From: Halobacterium sp. R2-5
GTDB lineage: Archaea > Halobacteriota > Halobacteria > Halobacteriales > Halobacteriaceae
Length of the DNA stretch: 64,000 bases
NCBI RefSeq assembly: GCF_011734195.1
Contig: NZ_JAANTH010000001.1
Location: 186,001 to 250,000, forward strand
Reading direction: 5' to 3'
Shown here piece by piece: positions 34,960 to 43,412 of the stretch. Position numbers and translations under genes: made by a program. The first letter of the stretch is position 1, and the number at the start of each line of letters is the position of its first letter. The notes under the pieces were generated by a model that searched no databases, had not been told where the DNA came from, and worked only from the letters and a program-made list of their open reading frames with translations.

Positions 34960-35511
34960 ATGAGCACTCAGAAGCACGTGCTACAGCACGCCGGCGACGT
35001 GGAAGGCTCCGACGGACTCCGCATCGGCGAGGAGAAGGCCGAACAGATCATCGACGCGCTGAACACCGACCTGGCGGCGACGTACGTCCTCTACCACCAG
35101 ATCAAGAAGCACCACTGGAACGTCGAGGGCGCGGAGTTCCGCGACCTCCACCTCTTCCTCGACGAGGCCGCCGAGCACGCCGAGGACTTCGCGGACATCC
35201 TCGCGGAGCGCGTGCAGGCCCTCGGCGGCGTCCCGCACGCCAGCCCCGTCACGCTCCAGGAGGCGTCGCCGGTGGAGCCCGAGGACGAGGACGTCTACGA
35301 CATCCGGACGTCCCTCGAACACGACCTCGAGATGTACGGCGACATCATCGAGACGCTGCGCGAGCACGTCGAACTCGCGGGGAACCTCGGCGACCACGCG
35401 ACCGCCGAAATCCTCCGCGAGAACCTCGTGCAGGTCGAGGAAGACGCTCACCACGTCGAGCACTACCTCGAGGACGACACGCTGGTCACGCCGGACGCGA
35501 TCGAGAAGTAG
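34960..35511 (+). CDS. dpsA: DPS-family ferritin-like protein DpsA
   Basis: A 183-residue protein of the DNA-protecting, iron-storing Dps class, very like Halobacterium DpsA. Shared blocks: YVLYHQIKKHHWNVEGAEF, the ferroxidase ligands in HHWNVEG and DEAAEHAED, QALGGVPHASPVTLQ, DVYDIRTSLEHDL, and the C-terminal HYLEDDTLVTP. Dodecamers oxidise Fe(II) with peroxide and store iron. ATG 34960 follows CCTTTAAG by about 30 nt. An A/T palindrome just upstream suggests metal or redox control. Confidence 0.96.
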   Translation: MSTQKHVLQHAGDVEGSDGLRIGEEKAEQIIDALNTDLAATYVLYHQIKKHHWNVEGAEFRDLHLFLDEAAEHAEDFADILAERVQALGGVPHASPVTLQEASPVEPEDEDVYDIRTSLEHDLEMYGDIIETLREHVELAGNLGDHATAEILRENLVQVEEDAHHVEHYLEDDTLVTPDAIEK

Positions 35512-35547
35512 CGCTCCGGTAGCTGCCGTCTCAGTTCTTGCTGCGAG

Positions 35548-35700
35548 TCAGCGTTCGACGTCGACGGTGTAGTCCGTGGAGAGCCAGCCGTCGGGGTTGT
35601 CCGATTCGGTGAACACCGTGCGGTTTGGCGAGGACTGGAACGCCGCGACGCCCTCGCCGACGGTCGATGCGTCGTCCTCGCGGTCCTGCGAGACTGCCAT
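35548..35700 (-). CDS. 50-residue haloarchaeal microprotein (DUF7331-like)
   Basis: ATG 35700 to TGA 35548-35550. MAVSQDREDDASTVGEGVAA is followed by FQSSPNRTVFTESDNPDGWL and the end STDYTVDVER. The NPDGWLSTD tail and size match a small haloarchaeal family (I believe DUF7331). A clear ACGTATATTCG TATA lies about 30 nt upstream. Acidic and soluble; function unknown. Confidence 0.8.
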   Translation of the reverse strand: MAVSQDREDDASTVGEGVAAFQSSPNRTVFTESDNPDGWLSTDYTVDVER

Positions 35701-35846
35701 TACTACCCCGTAGGGACCCACCCACGAATATACGTTTTGGTGTGCCTAAACCGTGCGGGGCCGGGCGGCGGAGCCCCGCTACCGCCGCGACCACTTCCGC
35801 TGGGAGCCGGACGTTTATACGCCGTCGCGCCGAAAGCCGCCCCAAC

Positions 35847-38054
35847 GTGGCCGCGAGCAACTCCCCGGAGTACATGCAGTTCTTCCCGAAGCCGTCGCCG
35901 TACGACAACCAGCGGGAGGCGATGGACGGCATCCGCGACGCCCTCGACGGCGGCCGGGACGTCCTCTTCGAGGGCGCCTGCGGCACCGGGAAGACCCTCG
36001 CCGCGCTCGCGCCGGCGCTCTCGCACGCCCGCGAGACGAACAAGACGGTCGTCATCACGACGAACGTCCACCAGCAGATGCGCCAGTTCGTCCGCGAGGC
36101 CCGCGAGATTCACGACGCCGCCCCGCTGCGCGCGGTCGTCTTCAAGGGGAAGGGGTCGATGTGCCACATCGACGTCGACTACGAGGAGTGCCAGGTGCTC
36201 CGCGACAACACCCACGAGGTCGTGGACGCCGAGCGCGACAAGCGCCAGCTCGAGGAGCGCCAGCAGGCCTTGCTGGAGGAGAGCCAGGACGGCGACAGCG
36301 AGGCCGCGGAAGCCCGCGAAGCGGTCTTGGAGGAGCTCGACTCCGTCGAAGACGAACTCGAGGACCTCCGGGAGGGCAACGTCTGCGAGCGCTACTACGA
36401 GAACCTCGTCGGGGACAACGACGAGTTCTACGAGTGGCTCTACGACGGCGTCCGCACCCCCGAGGACATCTACGACTACGCCGAAGAGCAGGGGCTCTGC
36501 GGGTACGAGCTCCTGAAGGACGGCATCGAGGGCGTCGACCTCGCGGTCTGCAACTACCACCACCTGCTCGACCCCGGGATCCGAGCGCAGTTCTTCCGCT
36601 GGCTGGGCCGCGACCCCGAGGACGTGGTGGTGGTGTTCGACGAGGCGCACAACGTCGAGGACGCCGCGCGCGACCACGCCGCGGAGACGCTCACGGAGAA
36701 CAGCCTCGACAGCGCGCTCTCCGAGCTGGAGGAAGTCACCGACGACCGCGGTGCCGCCGCCGAGCGCGTGCTGTCGGCGTTCCGGGACGCGCTCGTGGAG
36801 ACGTACGAAGACGCGTTCGGCCCGGGCGGCGACCAGTCGCTCGCGCGCTCGGAAGTCGACGGGAACTGGACGGACGTCCCCGTCGCGAACGAGGACCGCC
36901 GCGATGACCTGACGCTGGCGTTCCTCCAGCAGTACACGGGTCCCGGCATCAAGGAAGACGTCGACGACGCGCTCGCGCTCGGCGAGTACCTCGACGACGA
37001 GTACGACGAGGCCTACCGGAACGGCGAGACGACCACCCGCCGGGAGTGTTTCGTGCTGCAGGCGGCCGAATTCGTGGAGACGTACGTCGAGGACGGCGGC
37101 GAGCTCGGCCAGTACCCGACTGCGGCGGTACGCCGCGACGAGGGCACCGACGACGTCTACGGCCGCGCGGAGCTGTACACGTGCATCCCGCGGGACGTCA
37201 CGACGGACCTCTTCGACGCGGTGCACGCGAGCGTCCTGATGAGCGCGACGCTCCGGCCGTTCGACGTCACCGCCGACGTGCTCGGGCTCGACGACCCCGA
37301 GACGATGGCGTTCGGCCTCCAGTTCCCCGAGGAGCGCCGCCGGACGTTCGCGGTGGACACGGAGCCGCTGTTCTCCTCGAACCGCGACGACCCCGACACC
37401 CAGCGCGAGGTCGCGGGCGCGCTCCGCGACGCCGTCGAGTTCACGCCCGGGAACTGCCTGTTCTTCTTCCCGAGCTACGCGGAAGCCGAACGCTACCACG
37501 ATTTACTGGGAGACGTGAGCGCCGCGCGCTACCTCGACGAACCCGGCACGAGCGCCGAGGAGCTCCGCCAGACGTTCACCGACGACCGCAACGGCGTCCT
37601 GTTCACGTCGCTGTGGGGGACGCTCGCGGAGGGCGTGAGCTTCGACGGCGACGACGCCCGCACCGTCGCGGTCGTCGGCGTCCCCTACCCCCACCTCGAC
37701 GCGCGCGCCGAAGCCGTCCAGGACGCCTACGGCCGCGTGTTCGGCGACCGCGAGGACCGCCGCAACGAGGACGCCGGCTGGCGGTACGCCGTCGAGATTC
37801 CCACCGTTCGGAAGACCCGGCAGGCGATGGGCCGCGTGATTCGCTCCCCCGACGACTTCGGCGTGCGCATGCTCGTCGACCGCCGGTACACCAAGGAGAG
37901 CCGCACCGCGATGCGGAAGTACAGCGTGAACCCGACGTTCCCGCCGGAGGAGCGCCGCGAACTCGTCGACATCGACCCCGAGAAGCTCCGCGTGTCGATG
38001 CTGAACTTCTACACCGACCTCGACGCCTACGACGGCCAGCCACCTCGCCCATAG
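35847..38054 (+). CDS. XPD/Rad3-type Fe-S DNA helicase
   Basis: A 735-residue superfamily 2 helicase. Walker A is GACGTGKT (44-50), DEAH is at 265-268 (VVFDEAHNVED), and four cysteines for the 4Fe-4S cluster lie at C106, C115, C180 and C218. Between C115 and C180 is a long charged coiled-coil insertion (DAERDKRQLEERQQALLEES). C-terminal motifs: NCLFFFPSY, LFTSLWGTLAEGVSF, RKTRQAMGRVIRSPDD. GTG 35847 is preceded by TTTATAC at 30 nt. The role may be repair or recombination; it coexists with UvrB/UvrC. Confidence 0.93.
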   Translation: MAASNSPEYMQFFPKPSPYDNQREAMDGIRDALDGGRDVLFEGACGTGKTLAALAPALSHARETNKTVVITTNVHQQMRQFVREAREIHDAAPLRAVVFKGKGSMCHIDVDYEECQVLRDNTHEVVDAERDKRQLEERQQALLEESQDGDSEAAEAREAVLEELDSVEDELEDLREGNVCERYYENLVGDNDEFYEWLYDGVRTPEDIYDYAEEQGLCGYELLKDGIEGVDLAVCNYHHLLDPGIRAQFFRWLGRDPEDVVVVFDEAHNVEDAARDHAAETLTENSLDSALSELEEVTDDRGAAAERVLSAFRDALVETYEDAFGPGGDQSLARSEVDGNWTDVPVANEDRRDDLTLAFLQQYTGPGIKEDVDDALALGEYLDDEYDEAYRNGETTTRRECFVLQAAEFVETYVEDGGELGQYPTAAVRRDEGTDDVYGRAELYTCIPRDVTTDLFDAVHASVLMSATLRPFDVTADVLGLDDPETMAFGLQFPEERRRTFAVDTEPLFSSNRDDPDTQREVAGALRDAVEFTPGNCLFFFPSYAEAERYHDLLGDVSAARYLDEPGTSAEELRQTFTDDRNGVLFTSLWGTLAEGVSFDGDDARTVAVVGVPYPHLDARAEAVQDAYGRVFGDREDRRNEDAGWRYAVEIPTVRKTRQAMGRVIRSPDDFGVRMLVDRRYTKESRTAMRKYSVNPTFPPEERRELVDIDPEKLRVSMLNFYTDLDAYDGQPPRP

Positions 38055-38146
38055 CCTCCGTAGCGGGAGATAGCGCCCTCAGCAAGTCCAACAACACCTC
38101 GAAAGCCCCCGCGCCGTCGACTCCCGGGACTCGCTGCGCGCGCTCG

Positions 38147-38305
38147 CTGCTCACGGGTCGCTTCGCTCCCCGTTCGCGCAAACCGAGGCACTTCGCGCCT
38201 CGCTCCGCTCGCGTGCTTGCGTCGTCCGGGTTCGCCGACGGCACGGCCCCTTTCAGTCCCACCCGTAGCGGTTTGTCAGCCGGTAGCGGGCGGACCGAAA
38301 GGGGC
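38147..38305. repeat. Hairpin-rich convergent intergenic region (element copy E)
   Basis: The 313 nt between the XPD stop and the 2H gene hold no gene. 38147-38215 repeats the CTGCTCACGG ... CCGTTCGC ... hairpin phrase of the other arrays. GCCCCTTTCAGTCCCACCCG (38246-38265) is a near-perfect inverted copy of CGGGCGGACCGAAAGGGGC (38287-38305), a motif I recall as very common between haloarchaeal genes. A bidirectional terminator is plausible. Confidence 0.5.
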
Positions 38306-38367
38306 ACAGCCTCGGGGATCTCGAGGCGTCGAACTCGGGGACGGAACCGACAGCAGAATCGGCTGAC

Positions 38368-38895
38368 TCAAGCGGGAAGGGAGAGCGTGTCGACGCGTTC
38401 GCCGTACTCGGCGTCGTAGAGGTAGAGTTCGTCGATGGTCCACGTGACGGGGCCGACGTCGCGGCCGACGACGTTCTCGACGGCGCGGCGGCCGCGGAAG
38501 CCGTCGGCGTCCCGCGCGAGCGTGACGTGGGGGTCGTAGTCGTCGCCGCCCTCCATGACGGGGACGGGGTCGAACACCTGACAGAGGCGCTGGTGGATGC
38601 CGTGGAGGCCGGGGCTCTCGACGGCGAGATAGACGACCGGGCTGGAGCCGTTCGGCGGGTTCTCGAAGGACTGGACTTCGGAGACGCGCGCCTCGACGAC
38701 GGGCGCGCCGTCGAGGGCGTCTTTCGCGGTCTGCCACGCGGTGCGGAGCTGTTTGCGGTCGTCGGCGGGGACGCGCTTGACGAGCAGCGTCTGCTCGTGG
38801 CGCTCGCGGATGCGGTCGAACCCCGTCAGCGCCGGGCGGAGGTCGGCGGCGACCTCGTTGAGTTCGGCCGGCACCGGAGCGTTCACGCTGTACAC
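38368..38895 (-). CDS. 2'-5' RNA ligase-like 2H phosphoesterase
   Basis: A 175-residue 2H-fold protein. The second motif is intact (YDPHVTLARDADGF), but the first is degenerate (RHEQTLLVKRV instead of HxTx in the usual context), so activity on 2',3'-cyclic ends is uncertain. GTG 38895 opens MYSVNAPVPAEL, matching the family start. It is more divergent than thpR at 18318. Confidence 0.75.
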   Translation of the reverse strand: MYSVNAPVPAELNEVAADLRPALTGFDRIRERHEQTLLVKRVPADDRKQLRTAWQTAKDALDGAPVVEARVSEVQSFENPPNGSSPVVYLAVESPGLHGIHQRLCQVFDPVPVMEGGDDYDPHVTLARDADGFRGRRAVENVVGRDVGPVTWTIDELYLYDAEYGERVDTLSLPA

Positions 38896-38932
38896 GCGCC
38901 CTAGTCGGGAGTCGAGCGGGAAAGCGCTGACG

Positions 38933-39127
38933 TTAGATCTTGTCGAGCAGCCACAGCACGACCAACACGACGATGACGGCGCCGATGAGCGGTGGCGCGA
39001 GCCCGAGGAGGCCGCCGAGCACGCCGATGACGGCCTCCAGGATTTCGAGGGCGATCCAGACGACGACGAGCACGAGCACGATCTTGAGCAGGTCCTCGAC
39101 GTCGAGGCTACCGCGCGGGGAGGTCAT
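38933..39127 (-). CDS. 64-residue two-span membrane protein
   Basis: MTSPRGSLDVEDLLKIVLVL leads into one helix (about 14-40), a Gly/Pro turn (GGLLGLAPP) and a second helix (about 45-62) ending LLDKI. It resembles a conserved small haloarchaeal membrane family without known function. It lies upstream of the 2H gene on the same strand by 37 nt and could be co-transcribed. Confidence 0.75.
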   Translation of the reverse strand: MTSPRGSLDVEDLLKIVLVLVVVWIALEILEAVIGVLGGLLGLAPPLIGAVIVVLVVLWLLDKI

Positions 39128-39200
39128 GTGCGGTGGTTAGCAAACCACCGGGAAAAGCGTTCAGGCTCGCGTGTGGTGTGGTAGCGTGGATTCAGGAACG

Positions 39201-39206
39201 CTTATG
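39201..39206 (+). promoter_or_regulatory. Putative promoter of argGH with a long leader
   Basis: CTTATG in AACGCTTATGCCG is the best TATA-like element before argG. It is 28 nt before ATG 39232 but 215 nt before the argG ATG. The 25-35 nt window before argG has no A/T-rich element, so the argG transcript may carry a leader of about 190 nt. The remaining 39128-39200 sequence shows nothing else. Confidence 0.4.
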
Positions 39207-39231
39207 CCGCCGGAGCCAATTCTGGGAAGTA

Positions 39232-39339
39232 ATGACGCAGCCGCCGGTTCACGCCCGCCGCTCGCCCTCGGTGAGCCGCGGGGCCGCCGGCTGTCCGGCG
39301 TCCTCCCGTCGCGTGCCGCGACGACCGGGGTCCTTCTGA
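39232..39339 (+). other. Arg-rich leader ORF with a stop-codon hairpin before argG
   Basis: ATG 39232 to TGA 39337-39339 encodes 35 residues, seven of them Arg, including three RR pairs (HARRSPSVSR, SSRRVPRRPGSF). A perfect GGGGTC/GACCCC hairpin (39327-39332/39338-39343, loop CTTCT) contains the stop codon. A second hairpin, CGACG/CGTCG, lies at 39378-39393. The layout resembles a leader-peptide attenuator for arginine, but Arg codons are common by chance in GC-rich DNA. Confidence 0.35.
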
Positions 39340-39420
39340 CCCCACTACAGCTACATCCCTCGTTCTCGGTCTCGTATCGACGCTCGAACGTCGCGGCACA
39401 CACTACACACGGAACACACA

Positions 39421-40653
39421 ATGACGGAAGGAACGGTCGCGCTCGCCTTCTCGGGCGGGCTCGACACGACGGTCTGCGTACCGCTGCTGAAAGAGGAGTA
39501 CGGCTACGACGACGTCATCGGCGTCACGGTCGACGTCGGTCAGCCCGACGCCGAGTTCGCGGAGGCCCGCGAGACGGCCGACGCGCTCGGCGTCGAGCAC
39601 TACGTCGTGGACGCGAAGGCGGAGTTCGCCGACCTCTGCTTCGACGCGGTGCAGGCGAACGCCACCTACCAGGGCTACCCGCTGGGCACCGCGCTCGCGC
39701 GCCCGGTCATCGCAGAGGCGATTCTCGGAGTCGCCGAAGAGCACGACTGCGCGGCGCTCGCGCACGGCTGCACCGGGAAGGGCAACGACCAGCTGCGTTT
39801 CGAGGCCGTCTGGCGCGCCAGCGACCTCGAGGTCATCGCGCCGGTCCGCGAACTCGGCCTCACGCGCGAGTGGGAGATCGACTACGCCGCCGAGAAGGGG
39901 CTGCCGGTGGAGGCGGGCAACGACGGCGAGTGGAGCATCGACACGAACCTCTGGAGCCGCTCGGTCGAGGGCGGCCAGCTCGAGGACCCCGGCTACGAGC
40001 CGCCGGCGGACATCTACGACTGGACGGACGCTCCGGGCGACGAGACGGAGACCATCGACATCTCCTTCGAGAGCGGCGTCCCGGTCGCGGTGAACGGGAA
40101 CGAGATGGAGCCGGTGCCGCTCATCGAGTACCTGAACGACCTCGCCGGGAGCTACGGCGTCGGCCGCACGGACATGATGGAGGACCGCATGCTCGGCCTG
40201 AAGGTCCGCGAGAACTACGAGCACCCGGCGGCGACGACGCTGCTGACCGCTCACGAGGCGCTCGAACAGCTCGTGTTCACGAAGGACGAGCGCGAGTTCA
40301 GCCAGCAGATCAGCCAGCAGTGGTCCGAGAAGGCCTACGAGGGCCTCGTCGACCACCCGCTGATGGACGCGCTGAACGGCTTCCTCGCGGAGACCCAGCA
40401 GAAGGTCACCGGCACGGTCACCGTGAAGTTCGAGGGCGGGCAGGCCCGCCCGGTCGCCCGCGACAGCGAGTACGCGGTGTACTCCGCTGACGCCGCGAGC
40501 TTCGACACGGAGACGGTCAACGGCATCGAGCAGGGCGACGCGACGGGCGTGGCGAAGTACCACGGCTTCCAGTCGCGTCTCGCGAACGCGAGCAAGCCCG
40601 AAATCGCGCCGGACGGCGGCGCCGCGGGGTCGACGGACGGGGACGAGGAATGA
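39421..40653 (+). CDS. argG: Argininosuccinate synthase
   Basis: A 410-residue enzyme joining citrulline and aspartate with ATP. The PP-loop LAFSGGLDTTV is at residues 8-18; YVVDAKAEF, GYPLGTALARPVIA, HGCTGKGNDQ and NLWSRSVEGG are family signatures. ATG 39421 gives MTEGTVALAFSGG. Its end overlaps argH by 4 nt. It opens the arginine cluster, and its leader contains an Arg-rich small ORF. Confidence 0.97.
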   Translation: MTEGTVALAFSGGLDTTVCVPLLKEEYGYDDVIGVTVDVGQPDAEFAEARETADALGVEHYVVDAKAEFADLCFDAVQANATYQGYPLGTALARPVIAEAILGVAEEHDCAALAHGCTGKGNDQLRFEAVWRASDLEVIAPVRELGLTREWEIDYAAEKGLPVEAGNDGEWSIDTNLWSRSVEGGQLEDPGYEPPADIYDWTDAPGDETETIDISFESGVPVAVNGNEMEPVPLIEYLNDLAGSYGVGRTDMMEDRMLGLKVRENYEHPAATTLLTAHEALEQLVFTKDEREFSQQISQQWSEKAYEGLVDHPLMDALNGFLAETQQKVTGTVTVKFEGGQARPVARDSEYAVYSADAASFDTETVNGIEQGDATGVAKYHGFQSRLANASKPEIAPDGGAAGSTDGDEE

Positions 40654-42152
40654 GCGGGGAGGGCGACGGCACGGTGGTGCGCCGCGACCGCTTCAGCGGC
40701 GGCCCCGCGCGGTCGTTCCTCTCCTCGATGGACGCCGACGACCGCATCTTCGCGGCGGACCTCGCGGTCGACCGCGCGCACGTCGTGATGCTCGCCGAGC
40801 AGGGCATCGTCGACGACGGCGAGGCGGCGGCGATTCTGGGCGCGCTCGACGACGTCGAGGACGCCGGCTTCGACGCATTGCCGGACGGCGAGGACGTCCA
40901 CGAGGCCATCGAGACGGCGGTCGTCGAGCGCGTCGGCCCGGTCGGCGGGAAGATGCACACGGCGCGCTCGCGCAACGACGAGGTCGCGACCTGCATCCGC
41001 TGTCGCCTGCGCGAGGACCTGCTGGAAGCGCTCGACGCGGTGCTCGCGCTCCGCGGCGCACTCGCGGACGTCGCCGACGCGGAGGCAGAGACGGTGATGC
41101 CGGGGTACACGCACCTCCAGCCCGCCCAACCGACGACGGTCGCGCACTGGGCGCTCTCCTACGAGGGGACGCTCGCCCGCGACACCGGCCGGCTGCTGGA
41201 CGCGTTCGACCGCGCGAACCAGTCACCGCTGGGCGGCGCGGCGTTCGCGGGTACCACGTTCGACGTGGACCGCGAGCGCACCGCCGACCTCCTGGGCTTC
41301 GACGGCGTCGTGACGAACGCCACGGACGCGGCCGCGAGCCGCGACTTCCTGCTGGAGGCGGTGGCGGCGCTGTCCTCGGTCGCGGTGACGTGCTCGGGGC
41401 TCGCGGAGGACGTCGTGCTGTTCGCGAACCGCGGGTTCGTGGAGCTGAGCGACGACTACTCGTCGACGTCCTCGATCATGCCACAGAAGAAGAACCCGGA
41501 CACGCTGGAGCTGGTTCGCGCGACCGCGGGCGACGCGGTGGGCGCGTACACGAGCCTCGCGACGACGCTGAAGGGGCTGCCGCGGGCGTACAACCGCGAC
41601 CTGCAGCGCGCGACGCCGCACGCGTGGGGCGCCGCCGACGACATGACCGACGCGGTCGAGGTGGCCGCGGGCGCCGTCGCGACCGCGGAGTGGCCCGCCG
41701 AAGAACTGGAAGCCGCGGCCGGCGAGGGGTTCTCGACGGCGACCGGCGTCGCGGACGCGCTCGCGGCGGCGGGGATGCCGTTCCGTACGGCACACGAGAT
41801 AGTCGCGCTCGCTTCAGAGCAGAGCGAGACGCAACGCGCCTCGGAACACGCGAGCGGCGATAGCCGCGAGCAGGGCGCGGACCTCGACGCGGTGGACGCG
41901 GCGGCCCGCGAGGTGACCGGGAAGCCGCTGTCGGAGCTCGCCGACGCGGAGGTCGTGGCGGCGGCACTGGACCCCGCGACGAACGTCGCGCAGCGCGACT
42001 CGACGGGCGGCCCCGCGCCCGCGGCGGTGCGGGAAGCGCTCGCGGACGTGCGCGAGGAGATCACACTGGACGAGGAGACGGTCGAGAACCGCGAGTCGGC
42101 GCTGTCGGCGGCCGCCGACGACCTGGCCGCGGAGGTGGCGACGTATGAGTGA
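40650..42152 (+). CDS. argH: Argininosuccinate lyase
   Basis: A 500-residue fumarase/aspartase-superfamily enzyme releasing arginine and fumarate. Signature blocks: DVHEAIETAVVERVGPVGGK, HTARSRNDEVAT, YTHLQPAQPTTVAHW, and the flexible loop SSIMPQKKNPDTLEL with the catalytic serine. It starts within the argG stop (ATGA overlap). A 52-codon Arg-rich ORF begins within its last codons. Confidence 0.97.
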   Translation: MSGEGDGTVVRRDRFSGGPARSFLSSMDADDRIFAADLAVDRAHVVMLAEQGIVDDGEAAAILGALDDVEDAGFDALPDGEDVHEAIETAVVERVGPVGGKMHTARSRNDEVATCIRCRLREDLLEALDAVLALRGALADVADAEAETVMPGYTHLQPAQPTTVAHWALSYEGTLARDTGRLLDAFDRANQSPLGGAAFAGTTFDVDRERTADLLGFDGVVTNATDAAASRDFLLEAVAALSSVAVTCSGLAEDVVLFANRGFVELSDDYSSTSSIMPQKKNPDTLELVRATAGDAVGAYTSLATTLKGLPRAYNRDLQRATPHAWGAADDMTDAVEVAAGAVATAEWPAEELEAAAGEGFSTATGVADALAAAGMPFRTAHEIVALASEQSETQRASEHASGDSREQGADLDAVDAAAREVTGKPLSELADAEVVAAALDPATNVAQRDSTGGPAPAAVREALADVREEITLDEETVENRESALSAAADDLAAEVATYE

Positions 42153-42303
42153 CGCGGTGGCCGCGAGCAGCGAGCGCCACGCCGCGCCCGCAGCGGCCGC
42201 GCCGCGACGACCGCGACCGCCCCGACAGGGGCGAATAAACACTTCACTTACTATGGGTTCGGTTACGGTTGTTCTCCTCTCCTCGGCGTTTTCGCGCCGT
42301 TAG
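42145..42303 (+). other. Arg-rich small ORF between argH and argW
   Basis: ATG 42145, overlapping the argH stop region by 8 nt, opens 52 codons to TAG 42301-42303, with an Arg/Pro-rich part (APRRPRPPRQGR) and a C-terminal AFSRR. It lies in the leader of the argW operon, as the ORF at 39232 does for argG. It could be non-coding sequence that happens to be open. Confidence 0.25.
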
Positions 42304-42352
42304 TCGTTTCTTCAGTTCGTTTTATTTGTTTGACAGGTTCGGTTAGCTTAAG
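42256..42352 (+). promoter_or_regulatory. Promoter region of argWXCBDEF with a repeated 10-mer
   Basis: GGTTCGGTTA occurs at 42256-42265 and 42336-42345. The second copy abuts the TATA-like CTTAAG (42347-42352), 28 nt before argW ATG 42380. The region is A/T-rich (TTTTATTTGTTTG) in GC-rich surroundings. This indicates a second promoter within the arginine cluster, and the repeats may bind a regulator or activator. Confidence 0.55.
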
Positions 42353-42379
42353 TGTGTGTAGTGAGAAGGGGGAGTTGCT

Positions 42380-42544
42380 ATGAGCACGTGTCCCGAGTGC
42401 GGGTCGGAGCTGACCCTGCACGACGACCTGGAGGTCGGCGAGATCGTCGACTGTGGTACCTGCGGAACCGAGCTGGAAGTCATCGAAACCGACCCCGCGG
42501 TCCTCGACAAAGCCCCAGAGCTCTCCGAGGACTGGGGGGAGTAA
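42380..42544 (+). CDS. lysW: Amino-group carrier protein ArgW (LysW)
   Basis: A 54-residue acidic zinc-ribbon protein, MSTCPECGSELTLHDDLEVG, with zinc cysteines at C4, C7, C25 and C28. The C-terminus SEDWGE is the diagnostic EDWGE tail whose last Glu gamma-carboxyl receives the substrate amino acid. The carrier protects the amino group during ornithine synthesis, replacing N-acetylation. It is followed after one nucleotide by argX. Confidence 0.95.
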   Translation: MSTCPECGSELTLHDDLEVGEIVDCGTCGTELEVIETDPAVLDKAPELSEDWGE

Positions 42545-42545
42545 G

Positions 42546-43412
42546 TTGCGCGTCGGCATCCTGTACTCCCGGATTCGGAAGGACGAGAAGCTGCTGCTCG
42601 CCGAGCTCCGCGAGCGCGGCCACGACGTCGAGAAGATCGACGTGCGCAAGCACGGCTTCGGCCTCGACGGCACCGACGCCGCTATCGAGGACTGCGACAT
42701 CGTGGTCGACCGCTGCCTGGCGACCAGTCGCAGCAAGTACACCACGGAGTTCTGCGAGCACTACGGCGTCCCCGTCGTGAACAGCCCCGACACCGCGGCC
42801 GTCTGCGCGGACAAAGTGCGGACGAGTCTCGCGCTCTCGGAGGCGGGGCTCCCCACGCCCGACACCACGGTCGCGTACACCACCGAGAGCGCGCTCGACG
42901 TCGTCGAGGAGTACGGCTACCCGTGCGTGCTGAAGCCCGTCGTGGGCTCGTGGGGCCGCCTGATGGCGAAACTCGACTCGCGGAACGCCGCCGAGGCCGT
43001 CCTCGAACACAAGGCGACCCTCGGCCACTACGAGCACAAGGTGTTCTACGTCCAGGACTTCGTGGCGAAGCCGGGACGGGACATCCGCGTGGTCGCGCTC
43101 GACGGCGAGCCCGTCGCCGCGATGACGCGCTCGGGCGACCACTGGCTGACGAACGCCGCGAAGGGCGCCGAGACCGAGTCCTTCGAGGTGACCGACGAGG
43201 TCGCGGAACTCGTCGAGAAAGCCAGCGACGCGGTCGGCGGCGGCCTGCTCGGCGTCGACCTGATGGAGACCGGGGACGGCTACACCGTCCACGAGGTCAA
43301 CCACACGGTCGAGTTCAAGGCGCTGAACGACGCCAGCGACGTCGACGTGCCCGCCGCGGTCGTCGACTGGCTGGAGGCGAAAGCCGAGGCCGGCGTGGAG
43401 GTGGCGCCGTAA
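42546..43412 (+). CDS. argX: Glutamate--[LysW] ligase ArgX
   Basis: A 288-residue ATP-grasp ligase joining glutamate to the ArgW C-terminus. RVGILYSRIRKDEKLL (N-terminal domain), VNSPDTAAVCADK, YPCVLKPVVGSWGRLMAKLD, DIRVVALDGEPVAAM and VDLMETGDGYTVHEVNHTVEF are present; GSWGR and VEFKALN are typical of the LysX/ArgX group. It uses TTG 42546, one base after the argW stop; no nearer ATG or GTG fits. Since the surrounding genes make ornithine, glutamate is the expected substrate rather than alpha-aminoadipate. Confidence 0.9.
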   Translation: MRVGILYSRIRKDEKLLLAELRERGHDVEKIDVRKHGFGLDGTDAAIEDCDIVVDRCLATSRSKYTTEFCEHYGVPVVNSPDTAAVCADKVRTSLALSEAGLPTPDTTVAYTTESALDVVEEYGYPCVLKPVVGSWGRLMAKLDSRNAAEAVLEHKATLGHYEHKVFYVQDFVAKPGRDIRVVALDGEPVAAMTRSGDHWLTNAAKGAETESFEVTDEVAELVEKASDAVGGGLLGVDLMETGDGYTVHEVNHTVEFKALNDASDVDVPAAVVDWLEAKAEAGVEVAP

